A stretch of DNA of 64,000 bases, from contig PARI01000011.1 in NCBI GenBank assembly GCA_002711415.1, positions 71,859-135,858 of the forward strand. The letters run 5' to 3'. This DNA is from Phycisphaerae bacterium. GTDB taxonomy: Bacteria > Planctomycetota > Phycisphaerae > Phycisphaerales > SM1A02. A model generated the notes under the pieces. It worked only from the letters and a program-made list of their open reading frames with translations. It searched no databases and was not told the origin of the DNA. Of this stretch, positions 37,089-46,400 are shown one piece after another (positions within the stretch are counted from its first letter, which is position 1; each line of letters starts with the position of its first letter). The position numbers and the translations under genes were made by a program.

Positions 37089-38129
37089 TCATCCGGCCTT
37101 CTTCAGGGGTGGTTGGGCATCTGAGCCGCTTGGCTTGATGTCCTTGGCTGGTTTTGAATCCGCTGGCGGGGTCAGGCGGGTCACGGTGAAACCGTCCTTC
37201 TGGAGATAGTTGTTGACGCTGTTATCCCCGATGAAATGAGCGGCCCCGAATGCGAAGAAGAACGTCGTGTCGGGAGCGGCCTTGAGCTTCTGGGCGATCC
37301 GCTCGGCCATGACCTTGTTCCGGTCATCCAGGAGGGCCTTCATCGACTTGGCCTGCCAGGCGACCGAGGGATCGTAGTTGTCCATCATGACCTCGGTGAT
37401 CTGCTCGCTGTCACCGGTGCAGTAGGCATCGGTCAGGACCTTGAGCATCGATGTGCCGTCGGCCTCGTAGTCCTTCATCGATTTGAGGGTCATTTCCAGT
37501 GACTGGACGCTCTCGGGACCATCCAGAACGGTCAGCGCCGTGATCTGTTCATCCATCGTCTCGATGCCACCCGTCTTCTTACCGGCCGCCTTGGCTCGCT
37601 TGTAGAGAACACCGTCAAGCGGTTCTGCACCAGCCATGAGCATCGGCATCATCTCCAGTTGCTGCAATGTCATCTCGATCATGAACGGCTTGAACCGCTC
37701 AACGCCTGCGAATGGGAGGCCCTTGCCGGCAAAGTACGAATCCAGGTCCGAGTACAGCTGTTCCGGAAGAACATCCTTCAGAGTCTTGCCGTCGGGAAGC
37801 ATCGCGACCTTCATCAGGCCGGCACTCATGGCCAGCATGTTGTCCATCTCGAGTTCGGCGTAGAATTCGTCGGACTCCTTGAATGAATCGATGACCACCT
37901 GGTTGAACTGCAGGACCCGTTCATCGGGTATGTGGATGGTGCCGAAGAGATAGGACGGTTCCTTCCTCTCGGGGGATTCGATCTTCCACAGGAATGCGGA
38001 TTCGAGAACCGGCGGATCCTGCGATTCGGCTTCGGGCTTCTCCTGGGCGACGGTGCCTGCCAGCAGCAGAGAGACCGGGTTGAGACAGACGATGGCGGCG
38101 ATAAGAAGCGAATGAAGTCTGGATGTCAT
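37089..38129 (-). CDS. TraB/GumN-family protein
   Basis: A 346-residue exported protein with a signal peptide (MTSRLHSLLIAAIVCLNPVSLLLAGTVAQ). The TraB/GumN domain is recognisable from YLFGTIHIPDERVL near the N-terminus, AGKKTGGIETMDEQI in the middle and FFAFGAAHFIGDNSV near the C-terminus, the two GxxH motifs of this metal-dependent, TIKI-like protease fold. Bacterial roles are largely unknown; GumN is named from a xanthan locus. The C-terminal tail is Lys/Pro-rich. It lies just downstream of the glycan operon, 58 bases beyond the deacetylase stop, and may or may not be part of it. Confidence 0.87.
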   Translation of the reverse strand: MTSRLHSLLIAAIVCLNPVSLLLAGTVAQEKPEAESQDPPVLESAFLWKIESPERKEPSYLFGTIHIPDERVLQFNQVVIDSFKESDEFYAELEMDNMLAMSAGLMKVAMLPDGKTLKDVLPEQLYSDLDSYFAGKGLPFAGVERFKPFMIEMTLQQLEMMPMLMAGAEPLDGVLYKRAKAAGKKTGGIETMDEQITALTVLDGPESVQSLEMTLKSMKDYEADGTSMLKVLTDAYCTGDSEQITEVMMDNYDPSVAWQAKSMKALLDDRNKVMAERIAQKLKAAPDTTFFFAFGAAHFIGDNSVNNYLQKDGFTVTRLTPPADSKPAKDIKPSGSDAQPPLKKAG

Positions 38130-38187
38130 TGTTCACCTCGGTGACGGGCGTGTACGGGTAGGGAACTATAGCATCCGACCCGATCGA

Positions 38188-39066
38188 TCAGCCCGATTCG
38201 AGACCGAGAATGCTGGCGCACGTGTCGAAACGATAGTTCTCCAGCATCATCTCGAACTTGCCCTGCGTCGTGGAAAGGCCGACGTATGATTTGAAGCGCC
38301 GATGAGGTGGCATGCTCGGCCTCGGCTGATCCGGTGCGAAATCCCTCGGGTGCAGGTAGACGACCACCGGCAGGTTCCGTGCATTGGTTCTGGCGAACCC
38401 CCACCTGATGAACCACTTCGGGAACAACCTGAGGTATCCACCTCCGGAGAAGGCGACCCTGAACGGGCCGATGGGCAGGACGGTCATCGGCAGTTCGGGC
38501 ATCGGCCTGCCCGACGGCGTGCCGGTGAACTCGTGTGGACCGTCGCTGCACGGATATCCACCATGTCCCCGCCGCGCGGGAAAGAGGCTCGCGTCGTACT
38601 CGAGACCGAGCTCGTGCATGATGTCGAACGCCCACTCGGTACCGGGAACCAGCGAAAAGGTCGGTGCCCTGAACCCGATGACGCGCTGTCCGGACTGCTG
38701 CTCAATCAGGTCCTTGTTCCTGGAGATGTCCTCCCTGAACTGCTCGGGGGTGAGCTGATCGACCCGGCGATGCCACCAGGAATGGAGTGCAAGTTCATGG
38801 CCCGCGTCGGCGATCTCCCTCGCCAGTTCCGGGTGCTGCTGGGCCGTCCAGCCGAGCATGAAAAAGGTGCCTCGCACCTGGTGTTGCTGGAGCGTCTGGA
38901 GGATTCCACGGGTCCGCTCCAGGGCGATCGATGGGAACTCGGACCACTGTTCAGGATCCTCGGTTGCCCGGATCCCGACGATGTGGAACCAGTCCTCGAT
39001 GTCGAAGGACATCGCGTTGATGATCTGGTTGTCGTCCTGCCTGGTTGTCACGAGCCTTCCTGTCAC
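38188..39066 (-). CDS. PEP-CTERM-locus type polysaccharide deacetylase
   Basis: A 292-residue NodB-homology deacetylase that would remove N-acetyl groups from a surface polysaccharide. The N-terminal MSFDIEDWFHI, GHELALHSWWHRRVDQLTPEQFREDI and VIGFRAPTFSLVPGTEWAFDIM blocks with the C-terminal VVVYLHPRDFAPDQPR belong to the subfamily (TIGR03006 plus DUF3473) found in exopolysaccharide loci linked to exosortase XrtA. Catalytic Asp and metal-binding His residues are in DIEDW and HSWWH. The frame begins with GTG 39066, overlapping the previous stop as GTGA. It is the last gene of the operon starting at 44060. Confidence 0.92.
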   Translation of the reverse strand: MTGRLVTTRQDDNQIINAMSFDIEDWFHIVGIRATEDPEQWSEFPSIALERTRGILQTLQQHQVRGTFFMLGWTAQQHPELAREIADAGHELALHSWWHRRVDQLTPEQFREDISRNKDLIEQQSGQRVIGFRAPTFSLVPGTEWAFDIMHELGLEYDASLFPARRGHGGYPCSDGPHEFTGTPSGRPMPELPMTVLPIGPFRVAFSGGGYLRLFPKWFIRWGFARTNARNLPVVVYLHPRDFAPDQPRPSMPPHRRFKSYVGLSTTQGKFEMMLENYRFDTCASILGLESG

Positions 39067-39488
39067 CGGTCCATGGGAGCCGATCGCTCCACGAACTCGG
39101 TCAATTGCCTTGTGGGCGTGAGAACCCAGGCGATGCGCCGTCCGTCGTATGCGACCGCCGGAACCGGGTTGCTCACGATGATCGATCCCTTGCCCCGGAA
39201 CTCCTCGAGGGTCTTCTCGATGTCCTCGACCTCGTAGCAGACATGGTACGCAGAGACCCCCTTCGCGAGTGTTCTCGCGACGTGCGAGTCGTCTCCCAGG
39301 GGGGCGATCAGTTCGAGAACGACGTCCCCTTCCTGACCGCTGCCGATGAATGCGACCCGTGCCTGCTGGGTCGGGTCGTCATACGGTCCTCGAAGGAGCT
39401 TGTATCCGAACAGGTCGGCATAGGTCTCAAGGGCCTTCTCGATGTCAGCGACTGCAACGCCAAGGTGATCAATCAGCATGGTCTTCAT
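39063..39488 (-). CDS. VOC-family protein (methylmalonyl-CoA epimerase-like)
   Basis: A 141-residue vicinal-oxygen-chelate protein with two beta-alpha-beta-beta-beta modules: IDHLGVAVADIEKALETYADLFGY and VLELIAPLGDDSHVARTLAKGVSAYHVCYEVEDIEKTL. The His in DHLGVAV, the Glu in VLELIAP and the His in YHVCYEV are the metal ligands typical of methylmalonyl-CoA epimerase. No propionate metabolism genes are near; it is embedded between glycosyltransferase and deacetylase genes, so an epimerase or lyase role on a carrier-bound acyl group in glycan synthesis is a reasonable inference. Starts ATG 39488 or 39479 are both possible; it overlaps both neighbours. Confidence 0.82.
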   Translation of the reverse strand: MKTMLIDHLGVAVADIEKALETYADLFGYKLLRGPYDDPTQQARVAFIGSGQEGDVVLELIAPLGDDSHVARTLAKGVSAYHVCYEVEDIEKTLEEFRGKGSIIVSNPVPAVAYDGRRIAWVLTPTRQLTEFVERSAPMDR

Positions 39489-40749
39489 CCTGCCTGGTGA
39501 CGGCTGCTTCGTCACCGTTGACGTGCATCATATCGGAGAGGGTCCGGCAGACCATTCCGAACAGTCGCTCCTTCGAGAAGCGATGCTCGAGGACCTGGTG
39601 GGCCCGTTCTCCCATGGCCGCCAGGTCGGCGGGATCCATGTCGACGATCGATCTGACCAGTCGAACCAGGCCGTCGACGTCACCGTTGTCGACACGCCAG
39701 CCGATGTCCTCGGCCTCGACCAGGTCGGAGACGTGTGATTCTTCCGGTCCGACCATGAGGATTGGCCTTCGAACACCCATGGCACCGTAGATCTTGCATG
39801 GATGGATCACCCCGACAACCTCGGGCAGGATCGTGACGGCATGCACGTCGGCAGCCGACAACGAATGGCGGAGTTCCGACAGCGGCTGGTAGGGCAGCGA
39901 GATGATGTTGTCGGGAGCATGATCCCTGATCGCATCCTCGACCTCCTGCTTGGCGATCCCACCGCCGATGAACATGTACACGATCCGGGGATCGGTCGTC
40001 GCCAGCGCCGCCTTGACCAGGGTCGTCACGGGCGTGGTGAGTCCGTGATTGCCCGAGTACATGATCACGAACTTGTCCTGCAGACCGTGTTCCTTCCTGA
40101 ACGGGTTGTCCTGGTGAGGTACGGGGGCCTCGAACTTGTCCATGGGACCGGGAGCGATCACGTGCATTCGATCGCCGATGTCCAGCTTCGCGTTCAGCCT
40201 GTCGGCCATGAAGCGATCCATCGCGATGGTCGCTGCACACCGCCGGAGTGTCATGCGGTTCAACCGGTTGAAGAACCTGGCGACCAGCGAGCGTTCACTC
40301 ATGGTGCCCATGGCGATCATCTGGTCGGGATTCAGGTCCATCGCCCAGTAGGTGAACGGCTTTCTCCGGAACAGACGGAGGAAGATGGCGGCCATCGAGG
40401 CGAATGGCGGAGCCGTCGAGACGAGGACGCCATCAAGCCCTCGCAGGAAGAGTCCTCGAATCGAAGCCTGCTTGACGAACAGGAGTCCCGCGAGCATTCG
40501 GATCAGCAGGGATCCCTTCCCGAACGAACTCCAAGGAAGCCGGACGACCTCGACACCATTGATCGTCTCCCGTGAGGGGTACCGGGTCCGACCCGTTTCG
40601 TAGTCCCTGTTGGACGTGTAGACGATGACGCGGAAACCGCGTGACACCATCATCGCCGCGGCCTCGGAGATCAGTTGACCCACCGCAGGCGTGTCGGGCA
40701 GGTACACCTGGGTGATGATCAGCAACGTCCTTGGCTTGCTCTGTGGCAT
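39469..40749 (-). CDS. Glycosyltransferase family 4 protein
   Basis: A 426-residue GT-B glycosyltransferase of the WcaI-like group. The N-terminal domain carries TQVYLPDTPAVGQLISEAAAMM and the C-terminal domain VIMYSGNHGLTTPVTTL, YMFIGGGIAKQEVEDA and HPCKIYGAMGVRRPILM, the last being the donor-nucleotide binding E/K-x-x-G segment (here GAMG). A membrane-adjacent basic loop (RRKPFTYWAMDLNPDQ) is usual for enzymes acting on lipid-linked sugars. It sits in the middle of the operon, 14 bases after the GNAT gene. Confidence 0.9.
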   Translation of the reverse strand: MPQSKPRTLLIITQVYLPDTPAVGQLISEAAAMMVSRGFRVIVYTSNRDYETGRTRYPSRETINGVEVVRLPWSSFGKGSLLIRMLAGLLFVKQASIRGLFLRGLDGVLVSTAPPFASMAAIFLRLFRRKPFTYWAMDLNPDQMIAMGTMSERSLVARFFNRLNRMTLRRCAATIAMDRFMADRLNAKLDIGDRMHVIAPGPMDKFEAPVPHQDNPFRKEHGLQDKFVIMYSGNHGLTTPVTTLVKAALATTDPRIVYMFIGGGIAKQEVEDAIRDHAPDNIISLPYQPLSELRHSLSAADVHAVTILPEVVGVIHPCKIYGAMGVRRPILMVGPEESHVSDLVEAEDIGWRVDNGDVDGLVRLVRSIVDMDPADLAAMGERAHQVLEHRFSKERLFGMVCRTLSDMMHVNGDEAAVTRQDEDHAD

Positions 40750-40763
40750 CTTGGTCTGATCCG

Positions 40764-41852
40764 TCAGAAGGCGTCGTGATCGGAGAAGCAGAACGTCCAG
40801 TGATCGAGATCACCCTCCCATGATTCCTCGGGAACGAGCGGGCCCGGGTAGACCAGGAGATGGTACTGCTCAGGGGAACGCATGAATCGAGCGGAACGCA
40901 CGATCCCGGGTACGGGCTCCTGCATTCCACCCATTGAGAGGATCGCATCGGCACCATCGCGCACCATCGAATCCTGCATCGTGGACAACAGCGCTGCGCC
41001 GACCTGGCCGTCCTCCGGTCCGACCAGGAGATCGATGACGATTCCGAACCGGATCCCGTGTCTGTCACCCACCCTGTGGATCGAGGCGGCGATCACTTGT
41101 CCATCACGTGATGCGACATGGATGCGGTAGGGCGCATGATCGATGGCCGTCCTGAATCGCTTTTGAAAGTACTCCACCGACCAGTCCATGGCCACGGTGC
41201 CGCGGGCGCGGTCCTGCATCATGGCCACGATCTGCTCGATCCTTGAGTCACCCGTGTCGATCCGCTCGATCGTCACACCACCGGGCGCACGACTTCTCCC
41301 GATCGAAAGCCATGCCCGCCATCCGAGGTCGGGCACCGAGGCGGCCGCCTCGATGAACTTCGCCGGGAACTTGTGCCTGGCCAGCATCCGGAACGGCCTC
41401 AGGGGGCGGAAATCGACGGGAATGGTCCCCATGAGGCGGTATCCGATCTTCTGGTGACTCTCGGCGACGACGGTCTGCCGCGTCGCCGTGTATATCATGT
41501 CGATCCCGGAGCTGCGCATCGCGCGGTTCATCGCGAAGACGAGCTGCGTGTAGACCATCAGCTTCCGGTACTTCGGATCAATGTAGAGATGGGACCAGAA
41601 TCCTGATCGCCGCCGAATCTTTTCGCCATGATCGAAAGTGACGTCTCTCATGTAGAGAGCTGTCATGCCGGCCGGCTGGTCGTCGACATGGGCGATCCAT
41701 GCAAGGAAGTGTTCCGGATCGCAGTGGAAGAGATAGTCCTCGACATCCGTGGTTTCGTAGGGCACCTCGTCCCGATCACGGAGGAGCTGCGCCAGGACGG
41801 GGAGATCATCCGGTGTCGCTTCCTTGATCGTGATTTTCGGCTTGTGGTCCAA
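40764..41852 (-). CDS. GNAT-family acyltransferase in the glycan operon
   Basis: A 362-residue protein whose N-terminal half is a GNAT domain beginning ITIKEATPDDLPVLAQLLRDRDE, with the acetyl-CoA-type loop region WSHLYIDPKYRKLMVYTQLVFAMNRAMRSSG. The second half is a further GNAT-like or degenerate copy (RIEQIVAMMQDRARG, VGAALLSTMQDSMVRDGAD). The frame is open far upstream through the acyl carrier protein gene; the domain starts near TTG 41852, which I take as the start. With an acyl carrier protein directly before it, a donor of ACP-bound acyl instead of acyl-CoA is plausible. Confidence 0.82.
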   Translation of the reverse strand: MDHKPKITIKEATPDDLPVLAQLLRDRDEVPYETTDVEDYLFHCDPEHFLAWIAHVDDQPAGMTALYMRDVTFDHGEKIRRRSGFWSHLYIDPKYRKLMVYTQLVFAMNRAMRSSGIDMIYTATRQTVVAESHQKIGYRLMGTIPVDFRPLRPFRMLARHKFPAKFIEAAASVPDLGWRAWLSIGRSRAPGGVTIERIDTGDSRIEQIVAMMQDRARGTVAMDWSVEYFQKRFRTAIDHAPYRIHVASRDGQVIAASIHRVGDRHGIRFGIVIDLLVGPEDGQVGAALLSTMQDSMVRDGADAILSMGGMQEPVPGIVRSARFMRSPEQYHLLVYPGPLVPEESWEGDLDHWTFCFSDHDAF

Positions 41853-41863
41853 TTCGAGGATGC

Positions 41864-42103
41864 TCAGGAACCGAGTGAATCGATCTTTGCGACGATCGCA
41901 TCGACGGTGACCAGTTCGGGGATGTCGTCGGGGTCGAAGGAGACACCGAACCTCGACTCGAGAGACATGACCAGGTTCAGGTGGGACATGGACTCCCATG
42001 CCTCGACGGTCTCGGGGGATGTCTCCATGGTGACATCGTCCAGATCGATCCCGAAGGTGTCTGCCACGACCTGCCTGACGGTGTCAACGGTCTGCTCAGC
42101 CAT
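41864..42103 (-). CDS. Acyl carrier protein
   Basis: A 79-residue carrier protein with the four-helix pattern. The phosphopantetheine attachment Ser lies in AWESMSHLNLVMSLE, the counterpart of the DSL motif (here ESM). The flanking VVADTFGIDLDDV and FGVSFDPDDIPEL helices fit well. The gene overlaps the FkbH-like gene by eight bases, and that arrangement is typical of partner enzymes that load an ACP. It is unlikely to be the fatty acid synthesis ACP because no fab genes are adjacent. Confidence 0.93.
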   Translation of the reverse strand: MAEQTVDTVRQVVADTFGIDLDDVTMETSPETVEAWESMSHLNLVMSLESRFGVSFDPDDIPELVTVDAIVAKIDSLGS

Positions 42104-44060
42104 GAAGGAATTCCCCTTTGCTCGTGTTTCTCGTGATCCAGTCCGGTGGATCGATCGAGGTGGTGGTCATGTCCAGTTCCCAACGAACCTCTTCGGAGGA
42201 TTCGGAAATCTTCTTGAATCCATGGGATTCATAGATCGCCTGGGCAGGCGGGTTCTTCTTGGTCGGCATGAAGCTGCCCGCCAGCTTCGTCGCTCCAGCG
42301 GCACGCGCATGCTCGACCACGGTCGCCAGCATGGCGGTCTCCACGGTCCTGCCGATCACGCGGCAGCTCATGAGGAAGGTGTCGAACTCCCAGGTGTCCC
42401 CCCGGTCGAGGAGGATCATCACCCCGACGACACCGTTGTCGCCGAAGCGATCCTTGACGTTGATCCAGTAGACGTGTGAATCATCAGCCGATGCGAAATC
42501 CTGGATCTGCTGCTCGCTGTAGCGACGGGTGGTCATGTTCAACTGGTTCGTCTTCTGGGTGAGCTGAGCGACCCTGGCGAGCCTGGCATCATCGACCAGG
42601 CCGATGTCAGCGACCATCTCCAGTGAACGGTAGTAGTCCTCCATGGAGGAACTCGATGTCTGGAGGTCCTTCCGCTGCCGCTGCTCGGCATACATCTGGC
42701 CACGTCGGCGATCGTCATCGGACAGCGAGACCCTCGAGAACATCGGGTTCTCCCTGACCGCCCTGGCGTGACCGATGGGGTCGGACGGATCCACGTCGAT
42801 GACGGTGACTTCCGGAAGCATCTCCCGGACCATCTCTCGCTCGACCGGGTTGTCATCGATGAACGCGAGCGAATCGATCCCGATGTTCAGCTCCTCCGCG
42901 ATTTCACGGAGGTTCTGGACCTTGTCCTGCCAGTTGATGCGCATCGAGGCGAAATGGGGTTCCTTCAGAATCATTCCATCGTGATCCCGGATGACCTCCA
43001 TTGCATCATCCATGTTGTTCTTGCTGCAGATCGCGATGATCACACCCTGCTGGTACAGGTCCAGAACAGCTCGCTGGAACTGCTGGTAGGCGGCCCCCGG
43101 GTACTCCACGCCGAGATCGATTCCGTTGATCCCGTCCTCCCCGATGATCCCGCCCCACATCGTGTTGTCCAGATCGCACACGAGGCACTTGCTCGAACGA
43201 CCGGCGATGGCGACGAGGAACCGAAGCCACTCGCCGGCAAGCGGCACGAGCGAGTCCGCGGCCAGCGGCATCCGCATGGTCAGCCACTTCCTGTGATCAT
43301 GCCATCGACTCCGTCCATGGCGGGCGACAAGAGAGTCGTAATCGAGAACGTGGACACCCTGGTACTCCGAGGCGATCTCGACCAGAGACCTGTTCAGGTC
43401 ACGGATGGCCGCCTGCTGTCCATGTGGATCCTGTCCATCCATCGGCGAGACGACGGGGAATTCCGGGCACTCGAGATTGTGGATGATGACATGGGCCTGT
43501 GTCCGGGTTCGGACCATGTCGAGCCATTGCCTGAATGATCCGACGGCATCCCGCACGATCTCGGCGATCTGTTCAGCGGTCTTGTCGGCGAAGTCGAGGT
43601 AGATCCCGGGAACCAGATCGCGCGACTGGATCGCCAGCACGATGACATCCGGTTCACTCGAGTAGAGCCTGCTGTCGGCGTCGATGATCTCCTGGACATG
43701 GGCATTGAACTCCCCCACCATCGATTCCGCCCGGATGCCATGGCAGGCGGCCGCCGCCTCGAGCGGACCAAGGGCCGGTTCGATCGTGAAGGATCGCAGG
43801 AAGAAGATCTTCATGCTGGACGCCGACGGGTCCTCCGGAAGCTTCTTGAGCATCGCATTGACCGTGGTGGCGGTTGCAGCGGTGGGATCCTGCTCCCACA
43901 TGCGGCGGACAAGCCGTCGAGCCAGCGCATGATCGCCGGACGAGATCGCATCCTCTATATCAGCTCTGGTATTGGTTGAATCGGCCACGGTCAGTCTCAC
44001 CCAGTCCTGATAGGTCCCCTGCCGGTGCCTGCGGATCAGGCCCGCCCGGTCGACGTCCAT
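42096..44060 (-). CDS. FkbH-like HAD-IIIC enzyme with N-terminal SGNH-like and C-terminal GNAT-like parts
   Basis: A 654-residue protein of the FkbH family. In polyketide pathways FkbH dephosphorylates 1,3-bisphosphoglycerate and loads the glyceryl unit onto an acyl carrier protein. The HAD core has CLVCDLDNTMWGGIIGEDG with the catalytic DxDxT-type aspartates, then IAICSKNNMDDA and AFIDDNPVEREMV. The N-terminal 280 residues resemble an SGNH-hydrolase-like domain, as in other HAD-IIIC proteins, and the C-terminal 170 a GNAT-like domain (YWINVKDRFGDNGVVGVMIL). ATG 44060 is chosen; a TTG at 44093 is an alternative. The acyl carrier gene overlaps its end, so a glyceryl-ACP product is likely. Confidence 0.88.
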   Translation of the reverse strand: MDVDRAGLIRRHRQGTYQDWVRLTVADSTNTRADIEDAISSGDHALARRLVRRMWEQDPTAATATTVNAMLKKLPEDPSASSMKIFFLRSFTIEPALGPLEAAAACHGIRAESMVGEFNAHVQEIIDADSRLYSSEPDVIVLAIQSRDLVPGIYLDFADKTAEQIAEIVRDAVGSFRQWLDMVRTRTQAHVIIHNLECPEFPVVSPMDGQDPHGQQAAIRDLNRSLVEIASEYQGVHVLDYDSLVARHGRSRWHDHRKWLTMRMPLAADSLVPLAGEWLRFLVAIAGRSSKCLVCDLDNTMWGGIIGEDGINGIDLGVEYPGAAYQQFQRAVLDLYQQGVIIAICSKNNMDDAMEVIRDHDGMILKEPHFASMRINWQDKVQNLREIAEELNIGIDSLAFIDDNPVEREMVREMLPEVTVIDVDPSDPIGHARAVRENPMFSRVSLSDDDRRRGQMYAEQRQRKDLQTSSSSMEDYYRSLEMVADIGLVDDARLARVAQLTQKTNQLNMTTRRYSEQQIQDFASADDSHVYWINVKDRFGDNGVVGVMILLDRGDTWEFDTFLMSCRVIGRTVETAMLATVVEHARAAGATKLAGSFMPTKKNPPAQAIYESHGFKKISESSEEVRWELDMTTTSIDPPDWITRNTSKGEFLHG

Positions 44061-44230
44061 TGGGAGTGTATCGACGCCCCGGTCCGTACTCAATCATCCA
44101 GCATCCATCCGATCAGCAGGAATCCTCGACCCTCCTTGTACATGCTCCAGGGAGAACCGGTTCCCTCATGTGACCACCGGATCGAGTTTTCCATCCGCGA
44201 GAGCCCGTCACGGGGAGCCTGCGGCGACCC

Positions 44231-44248
44231 AGGGGATCAAGCCCCCTG
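44231..44248. other. Short GC hairpin in the gap before the lipoprotein gene
   Basis: CAGGGG (44230-44235) pairs with CCCCTG (44243-44248) around a seven-base loop. There is no T-tract. A TACAAT box at 44299-44304 further on may be the promoter of the gene at 44348. The rest of the gap 44061-44347 shows nothing I can name. Confidence 0.3.
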
Positions 44249-44347
44249 TTATCACCCCCCCGGAACAGGGAATCGAACCGGTCACTGGCGGTGGAATCTA
44301 CAATCCCATGCGGAGGCATGACCCACCAATAAACACGAGGTGCAGAC

Positions 44348-44944
44348 GTGAACCAGATCCTATCCATGCGTGCCCAGGCCGTGATCATCATCGCCTTCTC
44401 GACGACACTGCTGGGCGGATGCCGGCAGAAGTTCGCGGCACCGATATCCGATGCAGCCACCCAGCAGCAGCAGCTTGATGCGGGCTACAGCCTGCTGCTC
44501 GGATTGATGGAGGATGAATCGAGGGTCAAGGACGTCCTTGTCATCAAGTCGGCACCGGATGACACCAAGACGCTGCTGAAGGACATATCCACGACATGCA
44601 GCGAAGCGGCCGAACAACTCCAGGCATTCGGCGAGGCTGATCCGGATCTCGCGATGGATCAGCCGGGACTTCCACTGCTCGAGCAGGCGACGAGGGATGC
44701 GATCGCGTCGGCGACCGCTGGAAGGATCCTGCTTGCAGGCAAGACCTTCGAGGTGAGGATCCTCCTGACACAGGCCGAGGCGCTGAACTACGGGAACTTC
44801 CTCGCACGTTCGATCGCCAAGGGCGACACCGACCCTGATCGCAGCAAGTACCTGGATGGCCTGGCATCCCGCCTGGAGCAGCTGTGGAAAAGAACGACCG
44901 CAAGGTTCGATGAACTGGTTCAACAGCCTGCTGATTCGGGTTAG
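44348..44944 (+). CDS. Unknown lipoprotein
   Basis: A 198-residue protein with a lipoprotein signal (hydrophobic core AQAVIIIAFSTTLLGGC, lipobox LGGC). The mature part is mostly helical with a regular pattern of charged and small residues (SEAAEQLQAFGEADP; KTFEVRILLTQAEALNYGNFLARSIAKGD) and no motif I recognise. The start is GTG 44348 after GAGG, or ATG 44366. It is 40 bases before the peptidase gene, both plus, but functional linkage is unclear. Confidence 0.75.
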   Translation: MNQILSMRAQAVIIIAFSTTLLGGCRQKFAAPISDAATQQQQLDAGYSLLLGLMEDESRVKDVLVIKSAPDDTKTLLKDISTTCSEAAEQLQAFGEADPDLAMDQPGLPLLEQATRDAIASATAGRILLAGKTFEVRILLTQAEALNYGNFLARSIAKGDTDPDRSKYLDGLASRLEQLWKRTTARFDELVQQPADSG

Positions 44945-44984
44945 GATGGATGCCCTACATTCAATGAACACGCAAGGAGTCGAC

Positions 44985-46400
44985 ATGGCGACCATCACCA
45001 GCAACTCGTCGGAAGCAGTGGAAACGATCCTCCTGGATGAATCCAACGCAACGGGACTTGACGGGGCGACCCTCGAATCCATGAGGCATGGACTGGAATC
45101 GGACAACGGGTTCAGGTTGATGCAGAACGCCGTGACAAGCGTTTCGATCGACGAGATCGCCGTGAATCGATCGGTCCTGAACTCGGTAGATCACACGTTC
45201 TCCACCCTGCTGGACGACTGGAAGGTCACGAACCAGAAGCAGTCGGGCCGCTGCTGGATGTTCGCGGGACTCAACCTGTTCCGGGTCGGTGCAATGAAGA
45301 AGATGAACGTGTCCGACTTCGAGTTCAGCCAGAACTACACCCTCTTCTGGGACAAGCTCGAACGAGCCAACTACTTCCTGGAGATGATCATCAACACCGC
45401 GTCCAGGTCGCTCGAGGACAGGCTCGTGAGCTTCCTGCTGGACGGACCACTTGATGATGGCGGGCAGTGGAACATGTTCATCAACATCGTGAACAAGCAC
45501 GGCCTGGTCCCCAAGGCGGCGATGCCGGAGACCCAGAGCTCCTCCAGCACCAGGCGGATGAACCGGAACCTGCTCACGATCCTTCGCAAGGGCGCCTGCA
45601 TGGTCCGCGAGGCGATCGAGAAGTCTGGAGTCGATGCGGGTCGCGAGGTCAAGGATGAAGTCGTCGCGAACGTGCACCGTGTCCTCTGCATCCACCTGGG
45701 AACACCGCCGGAGAAGGTGCACTGGCAATGGCATGACAAGGACAAGGGGTTCACGAGGGACGAGGTGATGACCCCGGTCGAGTTCGCGAAGAAATACGTC
45801 ACGCTGCCGATCGACGACTACGTCTGCCTCGTGAACGACCCGAGACCCGGCAGCCCGATCGGCCGGACGTTCACGGTCGAGGGCCTGGGCAATGTCGTGG
45901 GCGGCAGCATGGTCAAGTACCTCAACATAGACATCGAGACCATGAAGCGGATCACGATGGAGTCGCTGGTCGACCAGGAGCCCGTGTGGATGGGCTGCGA
46001 TGTCGGCCCGATGATGCATCGGAAGCTCGGGATCTGGGATGCCAGGATGTTCGAGTACGACATGGTCTACGAGATGGACATGACGACGAGCAAGGAACAG
46101 CGGCTTCTCTACCACGACACCTGCATGACCCACGCGATGCTCTTCACCGGCGTGGACGTCGTCGAGGAAGGCGGCGGCAGTTCGGCCAGGAGATGGCGCG
46201 TCGAGAACAGCTGGGGCGATGACAGCGGCAACAAGGGCTTCTTCGTGATGAACGATTCCTGGTTCGACGAGTACATGTTCGAGATCGCCGCGCACCGCGA
46301 CAGGTTGCCGGATGAACTCAAGGACGCCATCGACCAGGATCCGATCGTGCTGCCGGCCTGGGATCCGATGGGATCGCTTGCCGGCAGGCGGACGACGTGA
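44985..46400 (+). CDS. pepC: C1B-family aminopeptidase (PepC / bleomycin hydrolase)
   Basis: A cytosolic papain-fold cysteine aminopeptidase of 471 residues, near the usual length. The catalytic Cys lies in NQKQSGRCWMFAG, the His in CMTHAMLFTG, and the Asn in VENSWGDDSGNKG; the GGQWNMF segment is another conserved family block. It would form a hexameric self-compartmentalising peptidase. The start ATG 44985 follows AAGGAG at six bases. It is translationally coupled (GTGA) to the small gene that follows. Confidence 0.95.
   Translation: MATITSNSSEAVETILLDESNATGLDGATLESMRHGLESDNGFRLMQNAVTSVSIDEIAVNRSVLNSVDHTFSTLLDDWKVTNQKQSGRCWMFAGLNLFRVGAMKKMNVSDFEFSQNYTLFWDKLERANYFLEMIINTASRSLEDRLVSFLLDGPLDDGGQWNMFINIVNKHGLVPKAAMPETQSSSSTRRMNRNLLTILRKGACMVREAIEKSGVDAGREVKDEVVANVHRVLCIHLGTPPEKVHWQWHDKDKGFTRDEVMTPVEFAKKYVTLPIDDYVCLVNDPRPGSPIGRTFTVEGLGNVVGGSMVKYLNIDIETMKRITMESLVDQEPVWMGCDVGPMMHRKLGIWDARMFEYDMVYEMDMTTSKEQRLLYHDTCMTHAMLFTGVDVVEEGGGSSARRWRVENSWGDDSGNKGFFVMNDSWFDEYMFEIAAHRDRLPDELKDAIDQDPIVLPAWDPMGSLAGRRTT

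Noticed and set aside
44255..44290. GGTTCGATTCC on the minus strand, resembling a tRNA T-loop
   Set aside because: No matching T stem (ACCGG against CCCTG) and no acceptor or anticodon arm around it.
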